From: Megalonaias nervosa
Taxonomy: Eukaryota > Mollusca > Bivalvia > Unionida > Unionidae
Reading direction: 5' to 3'
NCBI GenBank assembly: GCA_016617855.1
Contig: JAECUM010005016.1
Span: 88,407-152,406, forward strand
Length of the DNA: 64,000 bases
Shown here piece after piece: positions 36,273 to 47,870 of this stretch. Position numbers and translations under genes: made by a program. Within the stretch, counting starts at the first letter, position 1. Every line of letters begins with the position of its first letter. Below the pieces are notes generated by a model that saw only the letters and a list, made by a program, of their open reading frames with translations, searched no databases and was not told the DNA's origin.

Positions 36273-36358
36273 AATTGGCATTAGCTGACAAACAGACCAG
36301 TTGCACCACATCAGAAAGAAAAGACAGCCCTGCAAGTGTTTTGTCAGACACATCCCAG
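36273..36358 (+). CDS. CAP-Gly gene exon 6
   Basis: An 86-nt exon after CATTTTTGCAG, ending CCCAG|GTAAAA, phase 1 to phase 0. It encodes LALADKQTSCTTSERKDSPA followed by SVLSDTSQ, a polar Ser/Thr-rich linker with one Ser-Pro site. No domain is recognised. Confidence 0.8.
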
Positions 36359-36596
36359 GTAAAATAAGAAAAATAATAATTTAGTAAGGCCCAACTCTGA
36401 TAGACCTCTTAGAAAATGAATTTATAATAGAGAAATGACCGTATAAAATTTATGACAGACAATAAGTAGTAATGTGTTTTTTTTTACATTTGTCTAAAAT
36501 GTAATTTAAGCAGAATATTCTGTAATGTTATGTAGTTTTGGGCTAAATATTGGTCTAAGTCCTTGGTAGGTACACCAGTTGCCTTTGTTTTGCATA

Positions 36597-37405
36597 CAGT
36601 GGTCCCTCTCTTATACTGCCAGTTTTCTTGGCATTGTTGAGTTCGTGGTCTACATGTGCTAAATATAGATTTTGTGGATTCACACACAAAGAGAAATTAA
36701 CCTTGAACAAAACAGGGTACCAGACAAAGACCAAAAAAAATCATGTGACATTATGTGTATCACTTCCATTATAACAAAAACAAGTCATTTCATCTACTTT
36801 GTAAAAGTTTCATCTGCATAATTAAATTGCAATACTGTACAGTTAGCAAAATAGGAATAAATCATCACAAAACTTAACATGTCATCATGTAAATGGAAAT
36901 TTATTACTTTACAAAAAAAACAAGTTATTACACTCAGTGGCACTGGGGAGAGTTCAAGAGTTCTTGCTGAAAAACGAGATGTTGGAAAGACTCAAATAAA
37001 CAACATCATAACAGATAAAGAGAATATTTTGCAGCACTGGAGTAAATGGAAAGAGATTGATTCTAAATGCCAAGCGATGTTTGTACCAAGATTTCAGTGA
37101 CATTTTTTAATGGTTTTTCAATGTGTGTGCCAGCAGTACCCATGCACACTTCATGCTTAAGAATCAAGAACTATTAATGTATACTCACTTGAAATAAGTG
37201 TATTCTTAAGACAATGAGAACCTTGTAATAATTACTGTTAGTTTTAAATAAAGATATTATATACTTTGAAGCTACATGTAGCTTTCTTACATGATACACA
37301 TGCACATAACTTTCACAAATATAGCATCCCTCTGGAAAGGCCACCTGTTTAATATGATCACTTTCCCTGTGTTGAAGAGGTAGTCGTATAAGAGGTGGAC
37401 CACTT
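36597..37405 (+). mobile_element. pogo/Tigger-like DNA transposon relic with TA target
   Basis: An 809-bp element. The left end CAGTGGTCCCTCTCTTATAC and right end GTATAAGAGGTGGACCACTT are inverted copies. TA flanks both sides (36595-36596 and 37406-37407). CAGT ends with a TA target and the internal transposase-like helix-turn-helix fragment (36888-37090) place it in the Tc1/mariner pogo group. The catalytic DDE region is missing, so it is an internally deleted, inactive copy. Confidence 0.85.
36888..37097 (+). pseudogene. Fragment of pogo/Tigger transposase, N-terminal DNA-binding part
   Basis: About 65 codons read KWKFITLQKKQVITLSGTGE then SSRVLAEKRDVGKTQINNII and TDKENILQHWSKW. The order 'LxxKxxVIxLxxxGES…LAxxxxVGKTQIxxIxxxKExILxxW' is the CENP-B/pogo N-terminal helix-turn-helix. 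No start codon in good context and no DDE domain follow, and the frame ends soon after at a stop. Confidence 0.8.
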
Positions 37406-38616
37406 TACCCAGTTAATTCACAAATCTGCTTATGATGTGGGAGCAGGTAGTGGATCCCATTTTTTTTCTTACAGAAAATATCAGAATGATAGATCCCTAT
37501 TTGCTGAACATGAATAAAATGGTCAAAATTGGTGAATAAAACCTTGATATATCACTTGTATTATTGTCAGAAACTGTAGTTATTGCCTGTTAATTTTGGG
37601 ATTAACATCAGGTTCACTAATTTTGACAATATATTTTACTAAAATTTTCTTTTGAAAATTCATACCAGGCTAAATAAATAACAATATATGATGAAATTTT
37701 GATTCACGATAATGGTCATAATGCTACTAGTGACAACATTTAAAAATAAATATCAATTCAATAAGTCTTGTCAAGTGAAATTCATGTATCAGTTTTATCT
37801 TTTCGTTTGGTTTACATGTCATCATCATAGATGTGATATGCCCTCTTGTATTCCCACTTGAACATCGAAGCAATCCTGTGAACATTTCCATAAGAATCTA
37901 ATTCTGATTCTGATCTGTGACTTTCAGAAGTGTTTGTTGCATTGTTAAAATCAACTAAAAGTATCAAATCAAGTCAAGGGGTTGAATAAAAACTCTTAAC
38001 AAGATATGCAGTCCTACCTGTGAAATTTCTAGCGACACAGTCAGGTAATAAAGTCAGCTCATTTCAATTTACAAGATGGACAATGATTTAAATATTATCA
38101 TGTAAGTAACATCATTAATCATTGGCCTATCCCAATCATGTGATCAAGCTTAGCAAGGGAGAAAGCTAGTTTTATCGATAGGGTTCATTGTGGAGAAGCA
38201 AAATGCAAAGTTTTGTAATAATAACAATGAGTAATATATGTGTACTGAACATAAATGTTTGATCCATAGTTCTAAATTATGCAAGAAGTCTTGTAAATGA
38301 AGATTTGAGGGTAGTTCATAGGTTTTTTTTCACATTGTGAGTTTGTTAAATCATTCAAATCAGTAAAATGGAGATTTGGAACATTAAACTATGATTGAAT
38401 CCTTAAACACAAGATTGTTATCCGATTCTAATGTATGTTTAAAAAATCTATTTCATAAATTGTTGTCAGTGGCAATTCACCACACAATACTATAACATGA
38501 CAATGATATCAAATTTTCCAACAATATACACTGTATGTTCATTTTATTGCCACTGAGTTGGAGATTTAACCATTTTATTGTTCAAAAAAATTGACGTTAA
38601 TAAATCTCTGCTACAG

Positions 38617-38695
38617 TCCAGAGATGCCGAGGACAACAAGAAGTTATTAGTTGACAACAAGAGAAGGAAGAGTGGAATCCCACCCCCACTTAATT
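38617..38695 (+). CDS. CAP-Gly gene exon 7 with candidate SxIP motif
   Basis: A 79-nt exon after TCTCTGCTACAG, ending TAATT|GTAAGT, phase 0 to phase 1. It encodes SRDAEDNKKLLVDNKRRK then SGIPPPLN. SGIP (38671-38682) directly after the basic NKRRK matches the SxIP EB-binding consensus and its usual basic context. This makes a second candidate after SKIP in exon 5. Confidence 0.82.
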
Positions 38696-38989
38696 GTAAG
38701 TCTTTTTTAATAGTGACAAAACCACATATATGTAATATTAGTCTCTTGTTGGTTAATTTTTTGTTTTTTATTTTCTGTTTTTGTTTTCACTGTAGAGCTC
38801 AGATACTATTCCACCAAGATTCAATGGCAAGGTCAAAGGTTAGATGGCAGCATCGCTTTTATAGATTTAGTTACGCATAGTTGATGAGGTTAAACATTAA
38901 TACCTTTTAGTAAATTACCAATATATCATTTGTTTTGGAGAATGGATTTTCATATTCCTGCCATAAGATGAATCATTTTATGTTGCAGT

Positions 38990-39780
38990 GTTTTCAGTTT
39001 GTTACCAATTTAATTTTCACACAATAGCTCGAGTTCTTCACTGTCTTCAGTTACCAAACTTGATGGATTTCTTGCATTTGGGGGTGAGAAAGAACCCAGT
39101 CCATTTTGGGGTTCACAAGTCCAAGAGAAGGAAGTACATGTAAAATGGTTTCTGCACAATATTTCGAGTTGTCCACCATCTACAGTTGTCATACTTTGTG
39201 GATGGTTTGCATTTGGAATAAGAAATACACCAATTTTGAGGTGAAAGGCCAAGGTCACTGACTGAAAAAAGACAAATGGTTTCCGTATTATTTCTACTTC
39301 ACATATCTGAACCAAACTTTTTTTTCATTTTTTTTAACCAAACTTTGTGGATAGGTTGCACCTGGGGTAAGGAAGAAGACTATAGATTTAGGATTTAAAA
39401 TGGTAAAGCCAATACTGTGTCTGAAAAAAAAAAAGGCTTCTGAAAAGTAACATTCATTCTTTATAAAAGATATGGACCAAACTTGTGGATGGCTTGCAAT
39501 TGAGCTAAGGGAGAGGCCTATTAGTTTTGTGGTCAAAAGGATAAATGTCATGATGATTGACTGGCAGAGGAAACACAGTCTCTACACAAAGATTTCAGTT
39601 TTCAGCAATATACCTTGACCAAAGTTTTGGAGGGCTTACACTTAAGGTCTAAAAGAAGTCTGTTAATTATTGGATGAAATGGTCAAGGTCATTTGCAGTG
39701 TAACCTTCATTTTAGAGTAAGTTCTGTGACCAAACCTTCTGGATGGCTTACACTTAAGGTAATAAAGAAACTTATAGTAT
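38990..39780. repeat. Degenerate ~150-bp array (GGTCAAGGTCACTG family)
   Basis: Same blocks as 27470-28930: AATGGTTTCTGCACAATA, CACCATCTACAGTTGTCA, TTTGTGGATGGTTTGCA, AAGGTCACTGACTGAAA. About five units are visible. Confidence 0.75.
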
Positions 39781-40354
39781 ACATGCCAACTATTATGTTT
39801 TTGGCTTAATCATTACACATTTTTTTACTTAATTAAGTTTTACACTAGACTGTATGGATTACACTTTTTTGGTACATTAAAAAATGACATAAAAATAAAG
39901 CAATAAAAGGTTGTTTTTGTCATTTTTATTATCGTCTCTTTAATTTATAAATTTGAGAATAGTCTTAAAAAGGTGACTACTGCATAAGAATAGCATAAGA
40001 GTACTTTCCTTATTTGCTATTTGTAGCAACCATATTTGACCCACTTCCAAGAAAACAGACGGGTTTCTTCAGATGTGAACTTTGCTTCACAGATTCATTT
40101 TATTGAGCTAGTTAGTGAACCAGTCTATACTAAAAAAAAAAAAAGCACCAGATGTTAAGTGAAACGCTTTACAGTATGAGTTGTGGATGTTATATGACAG
40201 AAAATGTTGGAGTAGATGGATCTTTTAAAACTTCAAAGCATGTCAGATCAGAATAAAGGACAAATCACCACCCCTTGACAAACTTTCAAAGAAAAATGTG
40301 AGAGTAATGTAATACAGCACTCTGAGCACCTGACCATGATGATGGTAGAATTCC

Positions 40355-40470
40355 AGTTAATAATAATAATAATAATAATAATGAGGACTTGGTATAGCGC
40401 CTAATCTTTAGAAGCTCTAAGCGCTTTACAACATTTGACAGCACTTAAAAAAACATATATAATGATATGA
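40355..40470. repeat. (AAT)n-linked TATAGCGC repeat
   Basis: A run of eight or so AAT units leads into GGTATAGCGCCTAATCTTTA, AGCTCTAAGCGCTTTACAAC. The 'TATAGCGC … AAGCGCTTTAC' sequence with an ATAATA tail recurs in many invertebrate genomes as a retroposon 3' end; that association is from general knowledge. Confidence 0.55.
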
Positions 40471-41237
40471 TTACAAAAATAAAAACAAACACCACAAAAT
40501 TAGAAACAGAAAACATGCTGTAAATATTTAAGGTAAGGATACATTATAAGGATACATTATTAGGTCTTTAAGTCTATTCTTGCAGGTCACAGTTATTCAG
40601 CTAAAGTTATACATGTAAACTAGTTTAAACGAGTGCAGAATATAAATAATTTTTCAGTATATTTTGTGTTTGTATTCCTGTTCTAAGCCATGTGGATTTT
40701 GCCCTTTGTGACAAGAATTTTGACTGGCTGCAGAACCAGGTTAATAGTAACAGTGTATCTTTTTCATATATGCTGTAATTCTGGCATATAATATATTGAT
40801 TACACTTTTTATGCCTAAATTACACTTTTTATGCCTAAATTACACTGCCTCTTATAATAGCAATAATTACACTTAATCTCGGCAGGGGGGGGTATGCTGC
40901 AGAATATGGGGTCTAAAGGTCAGAGGTCACGGAAATGGTTGGTGCACCATAAGTTTAATTCAGGACCACATACCTTGACCAGAGGGATAGGTCAGTAATC
41001 TTCCATGGCAACCAATCATACTAGTGCCTGCATGGAAGACTATTAAATTCAGTGCAAGCCTGTAATGTGTCATTAATGGTACTGTTGTTAAAATTGTGAT
41101 TGATTTTGATCAAAAGTCAGTTCTGCATCATTCCAGATGTTTCGGACCAGGTTTTTTGTTGTTGTTGTTGTTGGAGGGAGTCAGGCAGGACGTGGAGAAG
41201 TTGAGTCATTATAAATCAGTCACCAAACCCTTAAGAC

Positions 41238-41310
41238 TGGTTTGGTTTTTATGGGTTTAATGCCATATTTCAACACATGATAGGCTATACATTCCATCTT
41301 GTATGGTTTG
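41238..41310 (-). mobile_element. SINE family B, tail fragment
   Basis: GGTTTAATGCCATATTTCAA, CACATGATAGGCTATACAT matches the left part of the minus-strand copies at 3031 and 58035. Confidence 0.6.
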
Positions 41311-41534
41311 GATAATAATTCTTACTTTCAAGGAATTCTTAGTTCTTTTGTGGTAAGGTGCATATCTGGTCATGGATGTACAAAATCCATAATATGATTC
41401 ACCTGTACCTGAATACAATAGATTCATCCTTTTTACCTTTGACCTTGCCATCTATTTGTCATCAGGTTGTATATGTAGGCATTATATATATAAAGACTTA
41501 GCTTTTTTTCATTATTCAGGGTTAGAAGTGGACC

Positions 41535-41880
41535 TCAAAAACTAAAATTTCAATTTGACCTTAGAAACCTATAAAAATCCTTTAAAAAACTTGACTGACA
41601 TATATTTAAAAAAAAAACATAATTTTTTTTTAATTGTGATGACGTGCTGTACCTAGTACCCCCACAAAAATGCTTTTTTTGCACATGGGTTTTTGTTAGT
41701 CTAGCCTAGAAGTAAAGAAAGCATGCAGATTATTAATTTTCACGTTATCTTTATTTGTAAACAGACTCAATGCATACTTTAACAAATTTTTAATAAATGT
41801 TATGCCTGCCAATGGGATAGTCTTGTAACTGTTTTGTCTTGAACCTCAAAAAAAAAATTAAAACCCTGATAAATCCTAAA
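41535..41880 (+). repeat. Dispersed repeat, copy 2 of 2
   Basis: Collinear with 17815-18180 (shared blocks listed there), including GTACC…CACAAAAATGCTTTTTTTGC, AAGAAAGCATGCAGATTATT and AATAAATGTTATG. The A-rich insert differs in length. Confidence 0.75.
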
Positions 41881-42239
41881 ATAATCTTAACATTTTGAAA
41901 TTTAATTTCACTTCTAACCCAGATTTTTCTAGACTGTTTTATATCACTTACATTTAAGTGAATGTGGTGTCTGTTCTGTACTAACTATATTTATTAAAAT
42001 TAGTGCATGATAATTATATCCACAAGACACGCATATTACCAAGAAACTTTGTTAGTTCCCTTGGCCATGATGTGCTTTTGGTATTGCACTGTGCCAGTAG
42101 TGCATCATCCATCATCTGTTGTTCATCAATCAATAATTGCTGTTTTCACAAAAATCAAAACTAATTTCTAAAAAATTTGGTAAGGACTGTCCTTGACAAA
42201 ATTTTTAAAAATTTGACAGACAGTATCCTGGTACAGAGA

Positions 42240-42610
42240 CTTTTTAAACTTTTACAAATGATACCAATCCATTGCTGGCATAGGGGGTTTTCAAGTATGC
42301 ACAACTGATGCTGATTCATTGCTAGCATAGGTGGGCTTTCAAGTAAGTACTGCTGATGCCTTAGGGGTTTTTCCAAGTATTATGACTGATGCCAATCCAT
42401 TGCTAGCACAGGGGATTTTCAAATATGTACAGTTGATACCAATTGATTGCTAGCATAGAGGGTTTTCAAGTATGTACAACTGATGTCAATCTATTGCTAG
42501 CATAGGGGGTTTTCAAGTATGTACAGCTGATGCCGATCCATTGCTAGGATAGGGGGTTTTCAAGTATGTACAGCTGATGCCAATCCATTGCCAGGATGGG
42601 GAGTTTTTAA
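42240..42610. repeat. 47-bp minisatellite, about eight units
   Basis: The unit is GGGGGTTTTCAAGTATGTACAG + CTGATGCCAATCCATTGCTAGCATA, with spacing 47 between 42510 and 42557. Units are 80-95% alike. Confidence 0.9.
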
Positions 42611-43800
42611 GTTTAATTCTGATCAGCAGTCAGATGTAGCTGTCATTGCTAACAAATGGAAAGACCTTTAATTTTAGCACAAAACACACACCAGAGAATT
42701 TGACCAAATACTGAAGAAGATATAAAAACTAGATGCCTTGGAACAACTGTTTTCATAGCAATATATATGCTGTAAATGGTGGAATGAATTTCAACATAAA
42801 ACATCCTGTTTATCCAAATTTCTGAGCTAGCTATTTGTGCATTTGGCTTTTATTCAAATGTCAGGTGAGCAATCGTAGATCCACTTGGGCCTCTTTTTTG
42901 TGTTTGCATTTGTAAAGAAGAACAATCCACCAGTATAATTGGATCATTGAATTTTATATTATTTTACTGAAATCTATCGAATGTTAAAGTTAATATCATT
43001 TATTGCATGCAATTACCAGAATGCCAGTGCTTTCCTTGATCAGAATCTATTAGTTCAGAACCTTTAGTGAAGGATTTTACATAACCTATTATGTTTTTTG
43101 TCACCCATCCATAACCATTTGATTTTTCTCAACCAGATTGATCTAAAGTCAGGTGGTAAATTCATGCTTATGTATAATTTTGACATTTGCAAGCTTTTAA
43201 TAATTGTCAGAGCATTGCTTAACAAAAGCTATATTAATTCAAAAGACTTTATTAGAGTCTTGACTGATTTATTCAGACTCATTTTATCTATTGTTTTTTA
43301 TACAGTGCTTCAAAAGCAGCATTTTAATTTGCCATCGGCCTGGTTGTCTGAGACTAGAAATTTTACAAAAGTTTGCTGTCATTTCAGTATATGCCAGCCC
43401 AAAGTCTGTCCATCCATTCATCTGGTGTCGGCTTTTGGTTAGGGCAGTGTCTCCTGTTTTCATGAATGGAAAATAATCAGATTTGTTTCCCTAAAATTGA
43501 ATCAGGATGGAATAAATACCACTAGATTTACAGGACCAAAGAAATTAAAGTTCAGAGTTGCTGGGAGCAAATGTTTAAATTTTATGTCGATAGTCAGTGG
43601 TTTGTGTGTTAGATATTTTTATTTAGGGGTCGGGTAGTACTTGCCATATATCTGTGGATAGGCAGTATACTTTTCAGAGGTCTACATGGCACATCCTTGA
43701 ATATAATTGATCCAAGCATCTAAGGTCAAGGTCAAGTCGTGAATTGTTTATTGTTCAGTTCTGTAGGGTATAATATTAAAATCTGTATTAAAAGGCTATA

Positions 43801-45431
43801 CAGTAAAACCTGTTATGAGAGATCGCCCCTTCTGCCAACAAAAAAAACGGTTCACAAGACAGGTGGTCTCATAGCAGGTTTGTACAAAAATACTAGTTTC
43901 CAAGGTCCAGTTTCAGAACAATTTAAAGAAAAATAACCACAATCGCTGTACATATATTCTATTCTTAATCAATAGTTCTCGCTAAAATATTGTATGCCTT
44001 CATTTAAAAACAAAATTATATAGCAGTAAAGATATACTTCTATCATTAAACATGAAATCACATTTACATTTGAAGATCACATATATTAGCATATGAAATC
44101 ATTTCTCATTTACTCATTTCCTTTATAACAACCTAAATTTGCTTTACCGATGTTCATAACCGCTTTTTTGCGAGTAGTCTGCTCTTTTTCACTTTTTTCA
44201 GTTACAATAATTATTTTCTCCAGCCTTAAAATTTGTCTCTTTTTATCTGGAGGTTCGTTCATTGTTATTAAGGTTCTAGGCATTAACATTATTAGTGCCT
44301 AGTTGTAATATCGAACATAAAGACGGTTTTGACTGGGCTTTGGGAAAATATGAAAAATCTATACATGTGCACTGCATATCTAACAATTACTGAAATAAAA
44401 AGAATTATCTCATCCAGAAACAGAACCATTTACTCAGAGACAAAAGTGAACAGATTCATTCTAAGAAGACATACAGGGATTAACTCTATAAAGAAAGAGT
44501 GTAACCCGGTCACACCAACTTTGAATAGACGACAGCTTTGATTGGGATGTAATCACTTAACATCGGTGGAAAAAACAACAAACATCACAAGTCTTTAACA
44601 CTATCAATCGAATCCCGCAAACAATTCTCGCTTGCTGGTTTAATAGACAATGACCTTATTCACAACCAGGCAATATGGATTAACTCTAAAGACAATATAC
44701 GCGACCACTGCATCAATTTCGGCACTACAGTGGCAATTCGTGACATGTACATTAGCCTGGTTTACGGACTGTAGCATTCATCACCGGCAGCCACAATCCT
44801 TTTTTTTTAAAAATTATTCTTTTTATGTTTGCTTTTTATCAGAACAGTCGTTACTAATCAAGCGGTCATTGTAACAATTGATTACATCTAGGTCAGTGGT
44901 GTCTGTGTTTTCGCGATATGGTCATTCATAGGGATTCTGGGTCTTATTCTATGATAAGGTTAGGAAGCAGGCTAAGTGAGGGAATAATTAGTCTGGTTTC
45001 CCTGCTTCATATGCTACCTGTGTTGCTCTTCCCTATGTGAATAGCGGAGAACAGCGCAGGGAGCATATGAAGCAGGGAACCAGACTAGGGGTTAATCTAC
45101 ATGTGCTTTAGTCTGGTATACAACAGAAACTATTAAACACTATAAGCATACAAAAAAAGTTCAGTCATCAATATAGCGAGCCTTTTTTTTGTTTTTTTTT
45201 AGATCAGTATGAGCGGTCGTTGTTACAGGGATTAAATAAAGGTCGGTGGAGTTTATCCTCATTTTTGTGATGCAGTCATTCATAGCAGTGTCGAATGCAT
45301 ATTTTGCCTTCGCAGTCGCTGGTAGCGTTCAGCAGGTGGTCGCGCATGACAGCGTTTATATAATAAAATCGATCCATGCATTGTGATTGTGGTTGGAAAT
45401 GACAGGTGGTCGCTCATAGCAGTTTTTACTG
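43801..45431. mobile_element. 1.63-kb CAGT-ended DNA element with TA target duplication
   Basis: The left end CAGTAAAACCTGTTATGAGA and the right end CTCATAGCAGTTTTTACTG are inverted copies over about 27 bp. TA flanks both sides (43799-43800, 45432-45433). Related GGTGGTCGC(G/T)CAT blocks repeat inside the right end (near 45331 and 45402). There is no transposase-like ORF, so it is non-autonomous. A smaller palindrome is nested at 44991-45085. The terminal sequence matches the MITEs at 2653-2884, so these form one family. Confidence 0.8.
44991..45085. mobile_element. 95-bp perfect-ended palindrome nested in the CAGT element
   Basis: GTCTGGTTTCCCTGCTTCAT at the left is mirrored by ATGAAGCAGGGAACCAGAC at the right, with about 45 bp between the arms. 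It is flanked by TTA/TAG. It looks like a separate MITE inserted in the larger element. Confidence 0.75.
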
Positions 45432-45851
45432 TATCTTCAGTTTCCTTAGTGTATTGTGATCAGATTTGTAAAATATTAGCAGAGAACTGAGGCGGATAAA
45501 AGGTCAGAGATCAAGGTCAAAGTGGACATATAGGCACGTTATTAAGCCACAGCAACATAATCACAGGCAAGATGACAAATTTAGACATGTTGATTTTTCC
45601 ACCATATTCGTGGAAGGGACATAGATTGTCACATCATGTAATGTCGCAGAAATCACAAACTTGGTCTCCAATGTATAACTTGTAAAGGATTTGATGAACT
45701 GAAACCAAATTGTGTTTTCAACATTTCAGACTAAACTGAACAAGTTATGCTCTTGTCATTACCCTTACATATTGAATCACACATTCTTCAGCTGGACCGT
45801 ATTGGCGAGGGAATCTGTGTTTTATGAACATAATCATGGGTAAATTATAAA

Positions 45852-45855
<4 letters not shown>

Positions 45856-45898
<43 letters not shown>

Positions 45899-46025
45899 CA
45901 TACATACATACATACAGGAAAGCACTGGCAGTATCTGAGCTTATAGATTAGTATAGGTATATACACATTACACATCACTAACTATTGTTTGTTTGCATGT
46001 GTGTGTGTACATGTATATATATATA

Positions 46026-46057
<32 letters not shown>

Positions 46058-46182
46058 CATACATACATACATACATACAGGAAAGCACTGGCAATATCTG
46101 AGCTTGTAGATTAGTACAGGTATATACATTACACATCACTAACTATTGTTTGTTTGCATGTGTGTGTGTGCATGTATATATA

Positions 46183-46213
<31 letters not shown>

Positions 46214-46220
46214 TTATATA

Positions 46221-46258
<38 letters not shown>
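45856..46258. repeat. Compound TA/TACA/GT microsatellite with 163-bp duplication
   Basis: (TA)n then (CATA)n at 45856-45914. A segment starting CAGGAAAGCACTGGCAGTAT at 45915 is repeated at 46078 with few changes, each followed by GT and TA tracts. It ends with about 20 TA units just 77 bp before the exon at 46336. Confidence 0.9.
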
Positions 46259-46260
<2 letters not shown>

Positions 46261-46335
46261 TAAGATCACTAACTTTATATTTGCTAGTTAACTAACTTCT
46301 GATTCCTATATTCCCTGTCTATCTGTTTTGCATAG

Positions 46336-46485
46336 CTAAACCTGAGAGGGGCATACTGAAACCCCCCAGGTTCCCCATGAGGCCAGCATCTAACCTGCAC
46401 CCTAAACATAATAAAAGTACTAAAACTATTCTGTTTACTAACAAAGCAACCGAGGGAGATACAAAAACCTTGACACGCTCTAAAG
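46336..46485 (+). CDS. CAP-Gly gene exon 8 with candidate PP1-docking motifs
   Basis: A 150-nt exon after ATCTGTTTTGCATAG, ending TAAAG|GTAAGT, phase 1 to phase 1. It is strongly basic. ERGILKPPRFPMRP contains GILK (46350-46361), a match to the PP1 'SILK' consensus [GS]-I-L-[RK]. Some 20 residues later KTILF (46422-46436) matches the RVxF-type consensus [RK]-x-[VI]-x-[FW]. The SILK-then-RVxF order is that of known PP1 regulators. This suggests the protein recruits protein phosphatase 1, as several mitotic microtubule proteins do; short motifs occur by chance, so this is inference. Confidence 0.85.
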
Positions 46486-46806
46486 GTAAGTTTGTGTTGT
46501 TTTTTGTTTTGTCAGTACTGTTCTTTTTGCTTTTGAATATTGATATCCTTAGTATAGCATCTGTATCATGGGGAACACGAGCTTTTCTTTGCATACTTTA
46601 TCAAGATTATCAGATTAAGTTAAAAGTTTTGTACATTTGGTTTGGGTTTTATTTAAATATTATGGTTTGGGAATTTTTTTCACTCAAGTCTTCACATGGT
46701 TGAATATAGAACATTGTGCACATATACTTAATTTCTTTACATGGAAGAAGGAAATCACATTTTTCTACTTACCAATGCACTGATGTTTCTGTAATTGTGA
46801 TAGACT

Positions 46807-47023
46807 TACCATATATATTTGCATATAAGGCAGGTCCAACTGCAAACTGCACAGACCTAGATCTGCCATCATTTGATGCACCAGCAGATCTGGTCTGTGC
46901 AGTTTGTTATGGGTAATCAGTTGAACAAACAGCATAAACCGTGATCTGCAGGCACATTATGCAATGGCAGATAAGAATCATTGTTTGCAGTTTGACTGGA
47001 TTTATAAGCGAGTATATATGGTA
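46807..47023 (+). mobile_element. Double-hairpin MITE, full copy
   Basis: Left end TACCATATATATTTGCATAT, right end TTATAAGCGAGTATATATGGTA (in two parts), with both hairpins: CAAACTGCACAGACCTAGAT … CAGCAGATCTGGTCTGTGCA, and AACAAACAGCATAAACCGTG … GCAATGGCAGATAAGAATC. Confidence 0.88.
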
Positions 47024-47545
47024 ATGTTATCCTAAGCTTCTCAAAAGCTTGATGGTTGTGCTATCCATCTCGATGTGCATGTGATTGTCTTCATAAGTAA
47101 TCCTGTGTGATACCTTCTACACTGTTGGAGATAGTAACTTCAAACTTTCATATTTGACAGGATACACAAAGGGCTCAAATTGTGTATACTCTTTCCCCAC
47201 ACAAGTTGTGGGAAATGGGGAGAATATGAGTGTTACGGGAGATTCAGCTTTAGAAATTGTTCAGAACCCTTGCTTTATCCATTTCATTTAGGATTTTATC
47301 AAAGTTGTACATTATTATCATTTGGGATTTGATTCTTGTTGTATGTTCACTTAATTCACTACCATTTTGAGGAAGCACATGTCAAGCTGTGTAATATTTC
47401 ACCATTTTAAGTGTACTTTCGTGAAGAAAAGGAAATAAAGGTAGCAGATACTGAAGTGCTATGTAATGGAGATACCACATGACTTTATTTTTTTAAGGTG
47501 AAAATTTGATTTTAAAAATTACTGTTAAACTGTGCAGATCAGAAT

Positions 47546-47870
47546 GGCAGACAGAACAGATAAAGCAAAAGATGGCAACGATGTGGATATCAATTTTATG
47601 AAAATATAGACAATTTTGCTGGATAAATTGACATTTTGTGTGGTGGTGATTTTGATCTTATTTTCATCTTAACGAACTGTGCTGATAACTGGTTAGTTGA
47701 AAACTTTATTTTAAAAATTAGTACAGAGATATAAAGGGCTGACAGTACTGAGGATGCGAACAATGGCAATGATGTGGATACCAATTTTGATGAAAATACA
47801 GATAATTTGGTTGGAGAAATTGACATGTTAGAGGGGATCATGATCATGACTTGTCAAAATGAAATGAGCC
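47546..47870. repeat. Diverged duplication, 192-bp offset, of coding-like sequence
   Basis: GGCAACGATGTGGATATCAA…GACAATTTTGCTGGATAAATTGACAT at 47573-47636 is repeated as GGCAATGATGTGGATACCAA…GATAATTTGGTTGGAGAAATTGACAT at 47765-47829. The second copy stays open for about 50 codons with an acidic composition. It may be a decayed transposon ORF. I do not recognise the family. Confidence 0.6.

Larger units (their letters stand above)
36359..38616 (+). other. Intron 6 of the CAP-Gly gene
   Basis: A 2.3-kb intron, GTAAAA to CTCTGCTACAG. Its main content is the pogo/Tigger-like relic at 36597-37405. The rest is AT-rich single-copy-looking DNA with nothing recognised. Confidence 0.65.
38696..46335 (+). 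other. Intron 7 of the CAP-Gly gene
   Basis: A 7.6-kb intron, GTAAGT to TTTTGCATAG. Contents are a GGTCAAGGTCAC-family array (38990-39780), an (AAT)n-linked dispersed repeat (40355-40470), a SINE family B fragment (41238-41310), the second 370-bp dispersed repeat (41535-41880), a 47-bp minisatellite (42240-42610), the 1.63-kb TA-flanked element (43801-45431) and compound microsatellites (45856-46258). No exon was seen. Confidence 0.6.
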
